NCBI GenBank assembly: GCA_014925825.1
Contig: JACGCK010000018.1
Coordinates: forward strand, 496,001-560,000
Source: Pholiota molesta
Taxonomy: Eukaryota > Basidiomycota > Agaricomycetes > Agaricales > Strophariaceae
DNA length: 64,000 nucleotides
Reading direction: 5' to 3'
The notes below the pieces were generated by a model. The model was given only the letters and a program-made list of their open reading frames with translations, was not told where the DNA came from and searched no databases. Made by a program: the position numbers and the translations under genes. Below, piece after piece: positions 45,328-59,181 of this stretch (position 1 is its first letter; the number at the start of each line of letters is the position of its first letter).

Positions 45328-48300
45328 TTCATTCGACTGATACCGCAGGAAATTAAAACTTGTTCCTCATCTATACGCGAAGCTTTCCGATAATGAATTC
45401 AGAAGCCTATGAGAACTGGAAGGCACGGTCAAGTCTCAACTATCAATATCTTAGGTCTGCCGTGAAAACCATGATCAAGTTGTTGATCGGTAAGAGGTTC
45501 GCAAGCGACAGTCGGGGGTGTTGTACTTAGATTCGGGATGTTCCCGCTTACTTTTGTACAGTGCGTCCGAGTCGGTGGTAAAAATCTTACTCGAAAACAA
45601 AAGAAGATACAAAAATGAAAAGCTCTCGCGGCTTTAAGGATATATCAAGCTGTATATCGACGATTTCTTAGAGCATCTCCGAATGCCAAGGTCTAAGGTG
45701 TCATAATATGTTCAGAAGATCATCATATCATCACATCTTTGGTGGAACAATCCCGACAAACCGTGTGTTTTGCGAGGCGTGCAATGGGGACTGCATGTTA
45801 AATTTGTGTAATAATCTATGCGTTCCACGTGAACATTTCCAGTTCCTGAGGTTCATGGAAGAGAACGGCACTATGTTCCGTCCGCAACTTGAAGGATTTA
45901 ATCCTGAGTTGATCATAATCTCAAGGCCTTACATTGCACCGTCATCCAAATCGCCATGTATCATCTCTCACAATCTTATCTTATCATTGACATTGCGCCC
46001 TTATTTCGGTGCCGCGGATCCTCCCATCAACTATGTATAAGCGCCGATTGAGCGCCGACGACAAATATGGGGAAGGAACACTCCGAGCCATTAATGCGAC
46101 CGGAGGTGCAGGTCCGCAACCTCAGTGAAGCATTCTCCATGGATTAATATCACATCCTACCAGGTCGCTTGGACACAATGACTGAGCTGACTCTCACTAC
46201 TTACTCATGAACTTTCGTGCCTGTCAATGACTGAGCTTACCAGTCTTTGTAGCCCAAGGGACCCAAATGGGATCAAGTTAACAGCTGGGGCGGCCGCCGG
46301 GGTCTGTCAAAAATCGACAACAAGGACATCATCAGTAGATGAAAATTAAGACGCGACCGCCTCGGAATTCCCGCACGTTTGAATGGTATACGAAGTGGTA
46401 AAATAGGAATATATTGATTGAGAAGGATTGAGTCTGACGATGAATACCTTGTTGTGGATTCATCTGAATCGATATCAGAATCAGAGTTTGTCCAGAGGTT
46501 GACACGTCTTTTCTCAAGACTATTAGACTTCTGAATCATGATATGATCATGGTGTGTTCTCAAATTGTGGATGATTAGAATGAAAGGAAGCCTGCCATCC
46601 TATTCATCTGCGCTCTGAAACTTGAGGCAGCCTAGCCACGTCCTTGGTGAATATTAGAACAGTCCACATGGTCAGGACCCAGCAGAGTCAGTACTGAATT
46701 GTGATATGCATCCTGCGGAAGACCACATACCATTACATATCTCATCACATCAGGACGCCGGGATGTGATAATAACTTGAATTGGCCCAAATAAGCTAATT
46801 GACATGAGACCAGAGTAATCGTCTGTGAATTGGGTAGAGAAAATCCCTTCAGATCCCTCCTGGGTCCAACCTGGGCCGATGGTCGGTCGAGAAAACCTCT
46901 CTTCACTGGGCATGTTTCAGCCGTGAACGCTTAAGTAGAAAACGAAATGGAAATCCCCTTTTAATGTGGTCAGGCGGGCTTCCTGACGCGCCCTGAATGA
47001 TGATATTAAGACAGCGCGTCCAAGTTGATAGATAGCAATAGCATGGGCGCACACGGTCCCCAACTATTGTGGTGGAAGCCTCAGTGGTACTCGGCACTCG
47101 TCGATACGAGCCCTCTCAGAAGCTCAGATTTGGCTCAGATGCTGAATTGGCCTTCGATATAAGGGCCTCCACTGAAAATTCGGTCTCTCTAGCCCAAGAT
47201 AGCCAAAAATACATTTTCGAGGCCTGAGAGACCTGTAGGAGGAAGAGCGGAGAAGAATGACGTCGATTAGAAGTGTAAACCGTATGTACATAGGCCGCGG
47301 TCGATGACTCGTGGGCGGCGGCAGTATCAGTTTAAAGATTGCCAAGTGAAGGCCGTCGGATGCAGCAATGGAAGAGGATTCAGCCGGTGCAGCCTAGAAC
47401 TCAAACACAAGGTGTAGCAGTATGCAGCGCTGAAGGGTATGTGCAAGAGAAATCTCTCAGCAAGAGAGAAGGCTTGACAGGAAAGACTGCGCGGGAATTA
47501 GGATAGTTACGCTTGTTGCATCAGAAGCTGATTTTGCATGAAAGCGAGGTGCGCGTCCATTGATGTTACTTCCGCCTGTATTTCTACGAGCCAGAAGAAC
47601 AGCAGCGCAGGGCCTGCAAGGATGCCTATCAGCGTAAACTAGACGCCAATGGCAAGATGTTATTGCTACCCGATTTCTTGAGAGCTATGCGTATCAAGTG
47701 CAATTTGGGCTACAGCAGCTTGTTGAGGAGATCAGGAAAGGCTGGGCCTACCTTCACGCTCTTTTATAGAAAATAGAAGGGCTAGTAACTGTTAGTAACC
47801 GGCGTTGAAAACAACGAAGATTAGACGAGGATGTCCCGGTTCGGTGAAATATTGAGCTTTGAAACACATGGCATTCGCTGCGCATCCACCGCCATCGTCA
47901 ATCCTGGGCATGTACGACGATGATAAGTAATTTTAGAGAGGATCGCCCAGAATATCAGACATATACTCACAGGATGCCCGAAACCATCAAACATTCCACA
48001 ACGAACAATAGTGGCAGCATGAAGGGCTAATCGTTGAACAGTGATAACGAAGCCGCCAATGCCCGCCATGTGCTCTCATGTGCTCCAGGTTGCGCACGGA
48101 CCCGTTTCTCCGTTTGCCTCCGCCGGTCATATCGTTGTCAACAGTCAGATACCTTGATCCAACGTTGATGTCTTCGTTTTCAGTTCAAATTCCAAACGTT
48201 CAAGTCGAAGTCTATGGCGCAGTCGATGGGCGATTAGAGATTCAAAACAACAATTCGAATCGCAGCTCTTATTGCCACCTACTAGCCCCGCGCTCTTTGA

Positions 48301-48911
48301 GGCGACGAAGAATCAGTGATAATCGATAAGAGTTCGCATCTGCAAATTGATTAAGCTGCAGCCAAGCTGCAGCTGCGCCGCACACATGCCACCCTTCACG
48401 ACGAGCACAATTTTTGATGTTCTTGATCCCTGTGGCTGTTCTCCGTCTCCCCATTAACAGAAGTAAGAACGGTTTGTTGAACGGTCTGCTCGGCTGCGAC
48501 GTCACCGTCACGTCAATATATGTTTCCCACCTACATAGGCCGCTGGTCCCATTCAACTTTGCTCTACATAAGCAATTCGACAAATTTCAAGCATCGAAGT
48601 ATGTATAATAAAGTCTACAATCTCGAAGCTGAATTTCTCGGTCTTTTCCGACAGCTATAATCAAGTGCGCCGAGACTCGAGGGATCACTTGGTTTCTGAT
48701 AGTCGGATTCATTAAAAGCCACCGTATGCAACGACACCCCACGTTGTCCCGAAATACCCCATCTATCGCTTGACACACGAAACAAATCTCACATTCCACA
48801 CTGTACCCACCAGTCACCCGTGGAGCCCTCACGATGCCCCCTCTTCTTGCTTCCTGAGAATACCATCCACATATCCTAGGTGAGCGCACCCGATCCAACG
48901 AGCCCATCCCA
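45328..48911. other. Gene-poor stretch
   Basis: 3.6 kb without a recognisable gene. Short frames include a 110-codon plus-strand one at 45708-46040 (with a CEACNGDCMLNLCNNLC segment) and minus-strand ones at 46913-46632 and 47097-46903, none with a known domain. At 48016-47815 (minus) two pieces splice to a ~53-residue peptide starting MLPLLFVVECLMVSGIL, possibly secreted. I see no transposase, reverse transcriptase or RNA gene. Confidence 0.4.
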
Positions 48912-50816
48912 ATGGACGGCGGCGTCCCACCGCCAACGCTCTTCTCTACCTTGTCTGCTACGAAGGTAAGGTTTACATTTTCTTGGGAAAAATTTGCGCA
49001 TGTTAACGTTATAATTGCTGGGAAGTACGCAACAGGTTCGTTTGTGACGATCCCTACTTCTTACTCTTCAATGAGAATAACGAACGCTGGCAATCATCAG
49101 TTGCTTCGGCCACGGTTTTGGTGTGGGATATTGCTCTGACTTTCGATCGGGAGGTAGGTGTACCATATCAGCGCTATTATCTCTGCCTTCACAATACCAA
49201 ATCCACTCTCCGTTTATCTTCTTAGGTATCAAGGGTGTGGCGGGTTAAGAAGACAGTTGGGACCACTCTCTTCTTCTTAGTGAGTCTTCAACTATCCTAG
49301 GAGCGAAGCAACAAGTGATCTAAAGCAAGTTCAGAATCGATATCTTCCGCCGTTGCTATTTGGCTTCGACCTATTCTGTACGGAAAGATACTCAAGCTGA
49401 TTAGAATCGTAATGACTGACCGTGAACGGTGATATAGCTCAATTTGTATCAGCACCGTCCATAAATGTAAGTATACATTTAGCTTTTGAGTTAATCTCTT
49501 ACTTACGCAGATTCACCAATACAGTTGTGTGTATTCATCCTTAGCTCTTCAGAACCCTTGTCCTGAACCTCTCAAAAGCTGCAAAAATTATGAATTATCG
49601 TCTACCATTCTAGATTTGGTCTCTATCGCCATCATCGAATGTAAATAAGCCCTTCCATCAGAACGTCGCTTTCAACGTCATAACCGTATCATTCAACAGG
49701 TGTACTAGTAATGCGCACTCAAGCATTGTATCCATATCGGAGAGTATTGCTCTTCCTTTCAACGCTCTGTATAGTAAGCCCTTTCTCTCGCCGCTTGATA
49801 TCATAGGGTTGATCTCTTACATATTCTGCTCTCAAAAATAGGCATCCATGGTCGTGATGTTAACGTGTTTTCTGTTGGTTTTCAAAATGGAAACATGTAA
49901 GTATGGATCATGCAAAAAATTCCATTCATATTTTTGTCATTGACTGAAAAATATACCCCATTTAGTTCTTCCGGCGGACGAGATTGGCCTTAGAGGATGT
50001 CTCTCGGGATGCACTAGCCCTCTTTGTCGACCCCTTCTCATTGCATTTTGGGTTCCATTTCTTGCATTCGAAACCCGTGAGGAATCTCTGCCTCTCATGA
50101 CCGATGTAGATTCTGACTTCACCAAAAATATCTTCAGTCGTCTTCGTTCTCACAGCATGGAAATCTTACAATTCATGTATGGTGTCATTCGCCTATTCTG
50201 AACGGCTATTTACTGAGTTTGTACTATAGTTTTGGCGGCGAGAATGTCTGGTTCCACCACTATTCTCCGAATACTCGCGCGTGATGGTGAGGAGAGTCAT
50301 TATCCAATGTGTATCGAAGTTCTAATAAAATTTAATAGGTATTCTATACTACATTGGTCAGTAAACAATTTCGTTATATTATACAGCAGCAAGCATTAAC
50401 TTGAATTCTGCCGAACTTTACTAGTCATTATGTGTAAGTACTGGCCTCGTCATCTTCTTTTATCCAACGTCCAACATTATTATTCCTCACGCAGCCGTTT
50501 CTATTTGCAACTTTCTCATCTGGATATTGGACCCATTCGCCTCGTATCTGGCCGTTGGCCTCATGAAAAGTCTGCAAGCGACAATTTGCTCAAGGTGAGC
50601 GGGAACCTTCCAAACTGTCTCTTGAGTTGAGATTGATCGCTATGGTTCAGGCTTTTACTCAACCTACGAGGCATCGTCGAAAGCCCCACACCCACGGCTT
50701 CTCAATTCGAATTCGCTTATCCTGGATCATTGATTCGTCTGCAGAACCTGGGACAATCAACGGATGCGCTGACTGCAATGTCGACGACTGTGCGTGGAGA
50801 AGAATTCCATGCTTGA
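48912..50816 (+). CDS. DUF6533-type multi-pass membrane protein
   Basis: A basidiomycete membrane family of unknown function, with many paralogues per genome (general knowledge). Exons, many of them short, encode in order VASATVLVWDIALTFDREV (first membrane segment and the family's D-x-x-LTF-D-x-E motif), WRVKKTVGTTLFFLNRYLPP, LLFGFDLF, VLVMRTQALYPYRRVLLF, MVVMLTCFLLVFKMET, GLRGCLSGCTSPLCRPLL and AFWVPFLAFET, FLIWILDPFASYLAVGLMKS, and a cytoplasmic tail ending VRGEEFHA. These hydrophobic blocks and the CxxxC pair in GCLSGCTSPLC match the family pattern. The link between exon 1 (MDGGVPPPTLFSTLSATK) and exon 2 (DDPYFLLFNENNERWQ) is out of frame by one base as I splice it, so the exact 5' structure is uncertain. 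I could not place every middle exon. Confidence 0.68.
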
Positions 50817-52366
50817 TATTCACCCTGCCTCCTGGTGAGGCATTGCATCGACGCAATCATATAAATTATCTGTAGTTTTAGCCCCCCATAGATGTGGGTA
50901 TCTGTCAATGTATTTTCAATTCTTATCTCCAGAAGAATGGAACATCATGATATTGATGAAACCATGAAAACGGAGAACGGCGCTTCAAAATTCGCATGAC
51001 ATCGCATTGTGCTCATGGAGCTCCCCGAACGTCGCATCAACATAGTCAGTCATTATCGTGTGGCATTCAAACACTGCGAAGAGCGAGAATGCGGACGTCG
51101 GTTATCCTTATCGAATCAAGCACAGGCTTCAAACTGGGTTTTGATGGACATGGATATTCGAGCTTATCGTGGACGTCATTCCTACAATGCTACCATTGCA
51201 TGGGTGGCTCGTACTACTCTAGCAAGCGCTATAGTCCAGCAAGATCTTGGTCTTCCTGGACAACCACGATATTCGTCCGACCGTGCGCACTTGAGCGATG
51301 CTGATCTATGCGCAAATGATTGTTGGAGATGAATGGAGCACGAAGGACGTGTTTTGAATGAGACCTGCCGCGTTTTGATTAGCGGATTGAACTATGAAGC
51401 TGGTCGTTGAACTCGAAGAGCGTGGCCGAGGTCATACGAAAAGAGCGAGATGTGGAAGCTCAAAGACATGTTATGCTGGCATCGCTATTAGCCTGTATAT
51501 TGCTTCATATTTTCAAAAGTTTGACTGCACCTGGTAAACATAATTCTTCGGTGCATGGAGAACATCGACGAGGCCATGTTGCCAGCATAAGTGAAACGCG
51601 ACGAGCAGACACAATCCTGATTACTTCAATGGCAAGAACAAGCATTGCGGCGCGCATGAAACAGATAGATGCATGCCAGCATCTCCGGTAGAATGACTAT
51701 CAAAATCTCATCCATGGGCGAGGCCTATTTATGAAAGATGCTGCCTGGTCGAAGTCGTGGGGAAAGTCAAGGCAGCATGAGAAATTCAAGAAGCATAAAA
51801 CGCTGAAGCGCTCGGTATGCTCGCCTCGCCCTCGTGGAATTAGCTAGGTGAGAAGCTTCGACACCGCGCTTTTTCTCGCACCTGCGGGACCGCCAGCTCC
51901 TGTTGGCTGCCTGCGGGCTCGGGGATGCTGCTGTCGTGGTAATAAGCCAGTCCTCTGGTCACCGAGCCGTTTCCAAAGGATCCGGCTATATCGTGCCCGC
52001 AAATAGCCTGTCTGTTGCCGGTTGCGTCGAGAATGGCAGAAATCTGCAGCTGTCGAGCTCGCCGCAGTAGTTCAAGCTGTTTTCTGGAGTAAAAAAAGCC
52101 AGTTTTTCTGGGAAAGATCGTGCTGTAGACAAGACGTCCATAAGGCGCCAGAGAAACCGATGGCTTTTGTCCCTATGTACGAAGGATAGCGGAGAAAAGA
52201 TGGAATTTCGGGGCGTGGGTGACATGCAAGATCAAAGGACACGTCAGTGCGACCAAATATGTGTTGGCCCGTTGTTTGCTTACAACACCGAAGATCATAA
52301 ATAGTACGCAATGTACTCAAAACACCTTTTCTTCCATAGCTTTCTGGCCAATACCACTATACCACC
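50817..52366. other. Intergenic stretch before the PDI gene
   Basis: 1.5 kb. A 107-codon plus-strand frame at 51009-51332 (MLMELPERRINIVSHYR...) has no recognised domain. The rest is GC-poor and shows no repeats or RNA genes that I can recognise. Confidence 0.35.
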
Positions 52367-53723
52367 ATGATGCTGCCCGCTCAACTCCTGGCGCTCACTC
52401 TTACCCTGGCACCTTCGCTGGTGGCTGCGGGCATGTTCCCGAAGGATTCTCTTGTCAAGATGCTGGATCACAAAACGTTCAAACAGGCGATGAAGGCCAA
52501 TGTGAGTATTTCTGCTACGAGCGCTTCTGTGTAGGGGCTAATGGTGATGCTTAGGAAACGAGTATGGTTGCTTTTGTCGCACCTTGGTGTGGGGTGAGTT
52601 GTGTTGCTCGATCTATATACTTTACAGCTGAGCACCGAGCGTCTATTATAGCACTGTCAAAAAATGGTCCCAGAATACAGCAAAGCTGCTCTCGGCATGC
52701 ATCCTCTCATCCCAGCTTACGCCGTCAATTGCCATGCAGAGAAGAACAAGCGTTTTTGCTCTGAGCAAGGAGTCCAAGGATTCCCCACTGTCAAGGTGTG
52801 TTGGCATGAAGTCTTCGACGTATAGGCCTTTGAGTGACCGCCCCTACAGTTGTTCCCTCGTGGAAACGCTCTTCCACCCATTTTGTATGATGCCGAACGA
52901 ACTTCAAGTAATTTCTTCTACTTTGCCACACGGCGCATACCCAAGGCTGTCACGAAACTCTACACCGTGGAAGAAGTTCCAGGATTTGTTTCTGGGGTAA
53001 GCCAGCTCGTCTTCATCTTCGATTCTTGCCTTTTAATGAATGATATAGAACAAGGACAAGCATCGCGCGCTTCTGCTGACCAAGGACAAGAAAATGCCCC
53101 TACTGTGGCAGGTTCTCGGCAACAAATACATGGGAACGGATCTTGTGCTTGGGTCACATCGTGATAGGAAGGGGAAATCGTCTATCGCCATGGGTTACGA
53201 GGCTGGAGGACCCAAGGAGCCCAAGGTGTTGATCTACCCTGCAGGTTCAGAGACGCCTATGATATACCAAGGTATGTCCCATGTTTTGCTTGAATTTTAT
53301 CTCTCTTTAATTTAATCAAACCCTCATATAGGCCTGCACAAACTCGAGTCTCTTACCAAGTTCTTCGATTCCATCCTCGACGGCACCGCAGACCTCAGCG
53401 CGGCCTTCGAGAAAGCGAAAGCCGAAGAATTCGTCGAGGATCCTGAAGAGGCTGAGATCCTGAAGAAGCAAGACGCCCAACGAATCGCGCTCATGCATGG
53501 AGGATTTACCAACCTCATCGACTTTGAGAAGGCTATGCTGGAAGGTGGCGCGAATTACCATGATACGGCGGGCTACGGAGGTATGATGGGTGGGATTCCT
53601 GAACACCTCAAGAAAGACGCTGGAGGCGCGTCGATGGACAGTACTGTGGTACCTGCTCATGCTACTACTCCACCACCTACTCAAGCTCCTGAGGCTACAG
53701 AGAGACCGAAGGACGAGCTATGA
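52367..53723 (+). CDS. Protein disulfide isomerase, ER lumen (MPD1-like, one thioredoxin domain, KDEL end)
   Basis: Forms and reshuffles disulfides during folding in the ER. The start MMLPAQLLALTLTLAPSLVAAG is a signal peptide. The thioredoxin domain follows: [20 protein letters not shown] contains the active site CGHC, split by an intron between G and H, then EQGVQGFPTVKLFPRG with the cis-Pro. The C-terminal part (about 220 residues) has a second, redox-inactive thioredoxin-like region (TKDKKMPLLWQVLGNKYMG, KVLIYPAGSETPMIYQG) and a Pro/Thr-rich linker. It ends in ERPKDEL, a canonical ER retrieval signal. Five introns; no frame break. The single catalytic domain plus C-terminal tail fits the Mpd1/P5-like group better than classical PDI. 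Confidence 0.92.
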
Positions 53724-54549
53724 TCGTGGAGATTTGGCATATTTGTAGGATACGTACGTTGGGTTTGGGATATATTATTCTCAGGATAGCTTTTCGGTGA
53801 AATCAAATTCAAATTGAACTAATTACATATTTTAAGTTCATAGAAGAGGAAATGGCCAGCGAGTATCTGGTAAGTTTTTCTAGTATGTGTTGTAGAATTT
53901 GATGTAATCTGCCAGCGCGACAAGCTCTTGAATGTGACATCTATCTACATACATGCCTTTGTCGTATTGTGTGCATTGCGGGAAACCGTTGGGAATGGAA
54001 TTCTGGAATTATGTTGGGAAGACACGTCCATGAGATGGATCATCCAGGTATGGCGTTAGTAAGTATATGACAAGTTCCTTTGCGTCAAACCGCGCATGCA
54101 CCTCCAGCCCCGCTCTGTCTTCGCCTTCAAACCTCGGATGTGCTGGATGCCTAATGGCCTATCCTATTTTCGGGCTGCGTTCAAGGTTTGCGGCTATGAG
54201 TACTTGAGTAACGACTCAACGAGGCTAAAAGGTAAAATTTGGTTATCATAAAAGTTAAAAACAGACATCCCTGGATTCCCTCCCTGTCACGATAACCCTT
54301 TGTCACGACACGTGAATTTATGTCGAGAACATGACTTGTTGTGTGACCGCCTGTTGAGTGACGCCAAGTGTTTAATAATAATGCAACCATTCGCCTTGAA
54401 ATCCATCTCAAACCTCTTCCATATCCTTATCTGTTTCTACTGAGCGAAATACGGATGCAAATCCCGACCTTTTTACTGCCTTAACACGGATTTTTGGGTA
54501 TAGGACTTCAGCAACACTCTTCAAATCAAGAACCGATTTACTATAACCC
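53724..54549. other. Intergenic stretch, PDI to BRPF-like gene
   Basis: 0.8 kb: 3' flank of PDI and promoter of the chromatin reader. No gene seen. Confidence 0.4.
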
Positions 54550-57500
54550 ATGGCGCGAGGAGGGACTGCCAATTCGCCTCCAACAGGCAGTTCCTTGCCC
54601 AAGGTCGAATATGAGATCATAAACGACGATAAACTGAAGCTTCCAGGGGGTGTGCATGATCTACAGGCAAGATCATTCGGATGTGAGTTCTGTGTTAAGT
54701 TTCTGTTTGGGTGTGATAGACAAAGTGCTGAATGACGGCTTGTAGACAACGATTTTACCGACTTTCGAAGGCCAGATCACTATATTCGCCATATAGGTAC
54801 CTCGTCTGACGTATCTTGCGCTTGCATGGATACTAATAAAGGGGCTATCCTCTCAGAGCCGCTGGAAAGTGACTTGGCTAAAACGGTGGAATATGATATG
54901 GACGAGCAAGGTCAGCTTTCCTGCTTTAAAGATAGTAATCTTTGTGCTTATACTATGGCTGTGTAGACCAGGAATGGCTCGATGCTGTCAACGTCGAGCG
55001 AAGCAAGGCGCAGCTGGACAAAGTGAGCTGCGAAAGCTTCGAAATCATCATGGACCGTTTGGAGAAGGAGTGGTTTGACTTGGTATGTGACGATGTTCCT
55101 GTGTAGTGCATCCAATCCATACTTATTCTCTATTCTGAGATATAGACAAAGAATATTCCGAAACCAGATTTTGCGATGCCCTCTGAAGATTCTACTTGCG
55201 CCATTTGCGATGATTCGGAGGGGGAGAATAGTAATGCGATTGTGTTTTGCGATGGGTGTAATCTTGCGGTGCATCAAGGTGCGTAATCGTATCCTTTTCC
55301 TTTACCTCGTTGAATCTAATTTCTGCATATCAGATTGCTACGGTGTCCCATATATCCCCGAAGGCCAATGGCTATGTCGCAAGTGTACAGTCTCGCCTGA
55401 AGTCCCTGTGGTATGTCCATCGTCTGTCATTGTGAATTGTAAAAGTTGACATGGTTTTGCAAGAATTGCGACCTCTGCCCGAATGAAGGTGGTGCTTTCA
55501 AGCAAACGGTGAACGGTGAATGGGTGCATTTACTCTGCGCGATATGGATACCCGAGACTCGCGTCGCGAACGATGTATTCATGGAACCTATAACTGGAGT
55601 TGAGCGAATATCGAAACAGCGTTGGAAGCTGGTCAGTAAAATTTCTGTTTCGTGCATGATTCACAGTACTCATCGCAATTCAAACAGAGATGCAGTGTAT
55701 GTCACCAGAGATATGGCGCGTGTATACAATGCACGAAACCCTCGTGCTTTGTGGCATTCCACGCTACCTGCGCTCGGAAGGAAAAGTTTTTGATGCCCAT
55801 GAAGAGCGCACAAGGAGCAGAGCCTGCATCTCTAACATGTTATTGTGATCGTCATCTACCGGTATGTTTCCTGTCTATGCTCCTTCCATCGTCCAAATTT
55901 CGAACATATCGTAGCAAGAGCAACAAGATGCCCGCGTGGCTGCACTCGCCCTCGATGAGAACCGCGATCGAAACACGTCCCATACCCAACTCGTTTCCAA
56001 ATCCGCGCGTGCCTATGCGAAGACATACAAGCCTGGTCCGCCCCTTGTCCCTGCCATTATTGTTCGTCGAATATCGGAATACATCAATCGGATACGAATC
56101 AGGAAGAAACAGGAGTTCATCCAGCAGATGTGCAGATATTGGAGCTTGAAGCGCGAGGTGAGACGAGGCGCCCCGTTGTTGAAGAGACTGCACTTGGAAC
56201 CGTGGACTGCGAATGCTGGTATGAAGCAGTTAACTGAGGAGGAACAGTTGATGCGCCTCGATGTGAGTCTTTTCCATTTTTGGTCAATGACATCGATCTT
56301 GATTATGGGCTTGTCTAGCAACTTCAACGATTGCGGCATGATCTTTTCAAGATTCATACACTCACAAATCTCTGCCGGAAACGGGAAATTCGAAAGCTCA
56401 GACAAGGAGAGGTTATCTATGAAGTTTTGTCTCAAGGTCTCTTTCCGCATCACGCTGCCCTACGACATGCCTTTGAACGTATCATGTCGTACGTGTATTT
56501 TGTGACTGCTGGTCTTGAAAAAAGAAATTGATTCTAAACTTTGAATGAAGGTTTGACCGTCATGATCATTTCAAGAATCCAGTTTCAAAGCACGATGTAC
56601 CAGATTACTTCGATGTGATCAAACACCCAATGTGCTGGAGCTATATTGATACGAAGCTAGATCAACACAAGTACTGGGATCTGCAGTCCTTCCGAGTGAG
56701 TTTGCCAAAGTTCTCTACTCCGGCCGTTGCTCATTACTCAATTAATGATAGGATGACATAGAACTTGTGATTAACAATGCGCTTTTATACAACAAGGCAG
56801 GGACAGTGTTCCATAAAACTGCTTTGCGCATCCAGAAAGAAGCGAAAACCATTTTATCTGACCTGGAATATATCAAATACCCCCATGCCACTCCCGTCAT
56901 GGCAAACGGCGCAGAAGAGGACAAGGATAATCTCAAACCGATTGGCGACCTCGAACCCCCGTTGGATGTTCTGAAGCTCTTGGTATCATCTGACGCCATC
57001 AAATCCGACCTCAATATGGAGCTCGACGTTGACCCTGTCACCTCATTAATCAACTACGAGTTCGCTAAAGTGAAGCCGCCCCCGCTTCCAAGTCCATTGG
57101 TGCCGCCTCCACCTCCGCGAACGAGGAAACCCAAAGTGCAGAAACCGAAGCGCGATTATAAGGCAGAGTTGGAGCGTGCTAGGCTTAATAGGGAGGCTAG
57201 AGCTGCTGCGTCACATGACAGCGCGACGCAAAATGAGGATAAGCACCCTGGCCAGGAGACCGACGAGGGCCAGGAGAGTAAATGGGAGAGCGACGAGCGT
57301 GACGAAGAGGAGGAAGCGAGACGGAGGGACCGCGAGATCCAAGCACAGCTCGACGCTTCGGCAGGATTTAGGGCTCCCCGAACGAGGGGTGCTCAAGCCG
57401 CTGAAGCCGCCTTCGAGGCTGAGGCGGGCGGTCCGAGCACTGTCTACGAAGCAGCTTTGCCTCCTCCGCCTTCCCAGCCGACACCAGAGCCAGAGCCAGA

Positions 57501-59181
57501 GATCAGCAAACCCGTGCAACCTCTGAAGAAGCGGGCTTCCGGGTCGTTTGGGCAAACTACCCTTCCTCGAGTTGTTCATGACGTGGGCAACCGGGATTCG
57601 TTTAGTATGTTCAACGCCGGATGGATATTACCTCCTGATCAGAAACGCGGCGGGCGTCCTGCAACGGATCGGCACTTACCTCCTCCGAAGAAACGGCAGA
57701 AGACAGGCAAGTTTTATCCTCTTTGTTGTTGGAACATGTACTGAGAATGTTATAATGTACAGATCATCCATCATCCAGACTGTCAATTGTCAGCACTGCA
57801 CCATCCGACAACTATACTCTACGAAGAACTCCTCCATGGTCTTCCGATCCACAAGAAGCCACACATGATCTGAATGAAGCAGCGCCCAGTGCTATGGATG
57901 TAGATGCTGAAGGCGATCGGTCCTTCGACTCGCGGCCCGGCGGTCCTCCCGACAGTGTGGTCTCTCATACTCAATCCACTGTAGACGATGATCACATTCA
58001 CGTCGAAGAACCGCTGAACGTGGTTACGCAACCAAACGGTGTGGTCATTATCGAGAAGCTGGATACACCTGCGATCCGTCGCGAGAAGAACATGCGGAGG
58101 AAGGCAGAGAAACAGAGGCAGGCTGCCCGTGCGGCCGAAGAGAGCTCAGCCCCTGTATCAGCAGCGAGTAGCAATGTCCCGATCATCAAGCAAAGCCCGC
58201 CACCGCCGCCCACTATTCCACCTGCGCCTTCTCCGCGCCCGCCACCGTCTACCCAAGCGGAGAATAAAGAGCAGCCAGGAGACTTCGACTTCAACTTCGA
58301 AGAGGAGTCAGAGTTGAGCGAACTCAGCTCGTCGTCATTCAGTGCACCGTCCCCTTCCGCTATCGATGCCGACGAACCGCATGTACCGCCTCCGGAACAG
58401 GACAATGAACCACCTGTTGTTCAGAAGGAAAAGAGGAAAGTTGGTCGCCCCAGGAAAACTCAAAAGAGCGAGGCATTCCCAGAAGGCACAATTGGTATGT
58501 TGATTATATGACGTAGGCAACTCTTATATTAATCATATTTTTATTTTTATTTTCAGTCTGGGCCAAGTCAGGTAGAGATCTTGTTCGTTATGTGCCGAAA
58601 ATATCACACTGACCCGTATACAAATTTACAGACTCTTTTCCCTGGTGGCCAGCCGTGGTTCATTCCGAATCAAGCCCATCAGTTCCTAAAAACATATTGG
58701 CAGCTGCAAGAGAGAAACGACAGAAACTCAAAATGAAGTTATATATTGTTCAGTACTACGATAAACAAAATTCATGGTGTGTTGCTCGTCATTGAAGTCT
58801 AGCTAGATCTAACCATATAACATTATTTCAGGCAAAGTGTTGTAAAAGAGCGATTACAAGAGCTGGGCGAAGATAAAAGTATCCATACCTCTGAAAATTC
58901 CGTCTAATTATGTTTGCTGATCCAAAGGCGATTTTTTAGAGCTCGACGAAGAGCTGCTCAATTCTAATCAGAAGCAGAAATGGAAAACATCAGCATCCAA
59001 ACAACAATGTCGTGAAGCATACCAGTTGGTCAAGTTCATCTATCGTACTCGCAAGATGGCGCTGACCACGTTGTATATCATCAGGCTTGCGCTTTCTGAA
59101 ATGGACATGGAAAATAGCAGCACCCATCCCACCGAATACAGTCTGGGTGGCGATGATGCCGACGGGGAATCCGAGACCTGA
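54550..59181 (+). CDS. BRPF/Nto1-type chromatin reader (EPC-N, PHD, extended PHD, bromodomain, PWWP)
   Basis: BRPF proteins scaffold MYST acetyltransferases (NuA3 in yeast) and read histone marks in the nucleus. Domains in order: EPC-N-like start ([58 protein letters not shown]); PHD ([22 protein letters not shown]...[21 protein letters not shown]); Zn-knuckle and extended PHD ([58 protein letters not shown]); bromodomain ([43 protein letters not shown]); a long Pro-rich acidic linker; an AT-hook-like [10 protein letters not shown]; and PWWP ([18 protein letters not shown]...[14 protein letters not shown]). A 15-nt micro-exon (58557-58571) encodes most of VWAKS. The end, DDADGEST, follows an intron with the unusual donor GTTGGT. 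Around sixteen introns, no frame break seen. Confidence 0.93.
58557..58571 (+). other. 15-nt micro-exon in the PWWP domain
   Basis: TCTGGGCCAAGTCAG lies between TTTTCAG and GTAGAG. It completes T-I-V-W-A-K-S-D across two introns, phase 1 on both sides. Without it the conserved VWAKS strand that starts the PWWP barrel would be lost. Confidence 0.85.

Noticed and set aside
51009..51332. 107-codon plus-strand frame as a gene
   Set aside because: No signal peptide, domain or splice support, and comparable frames occur by chance throughout the window.
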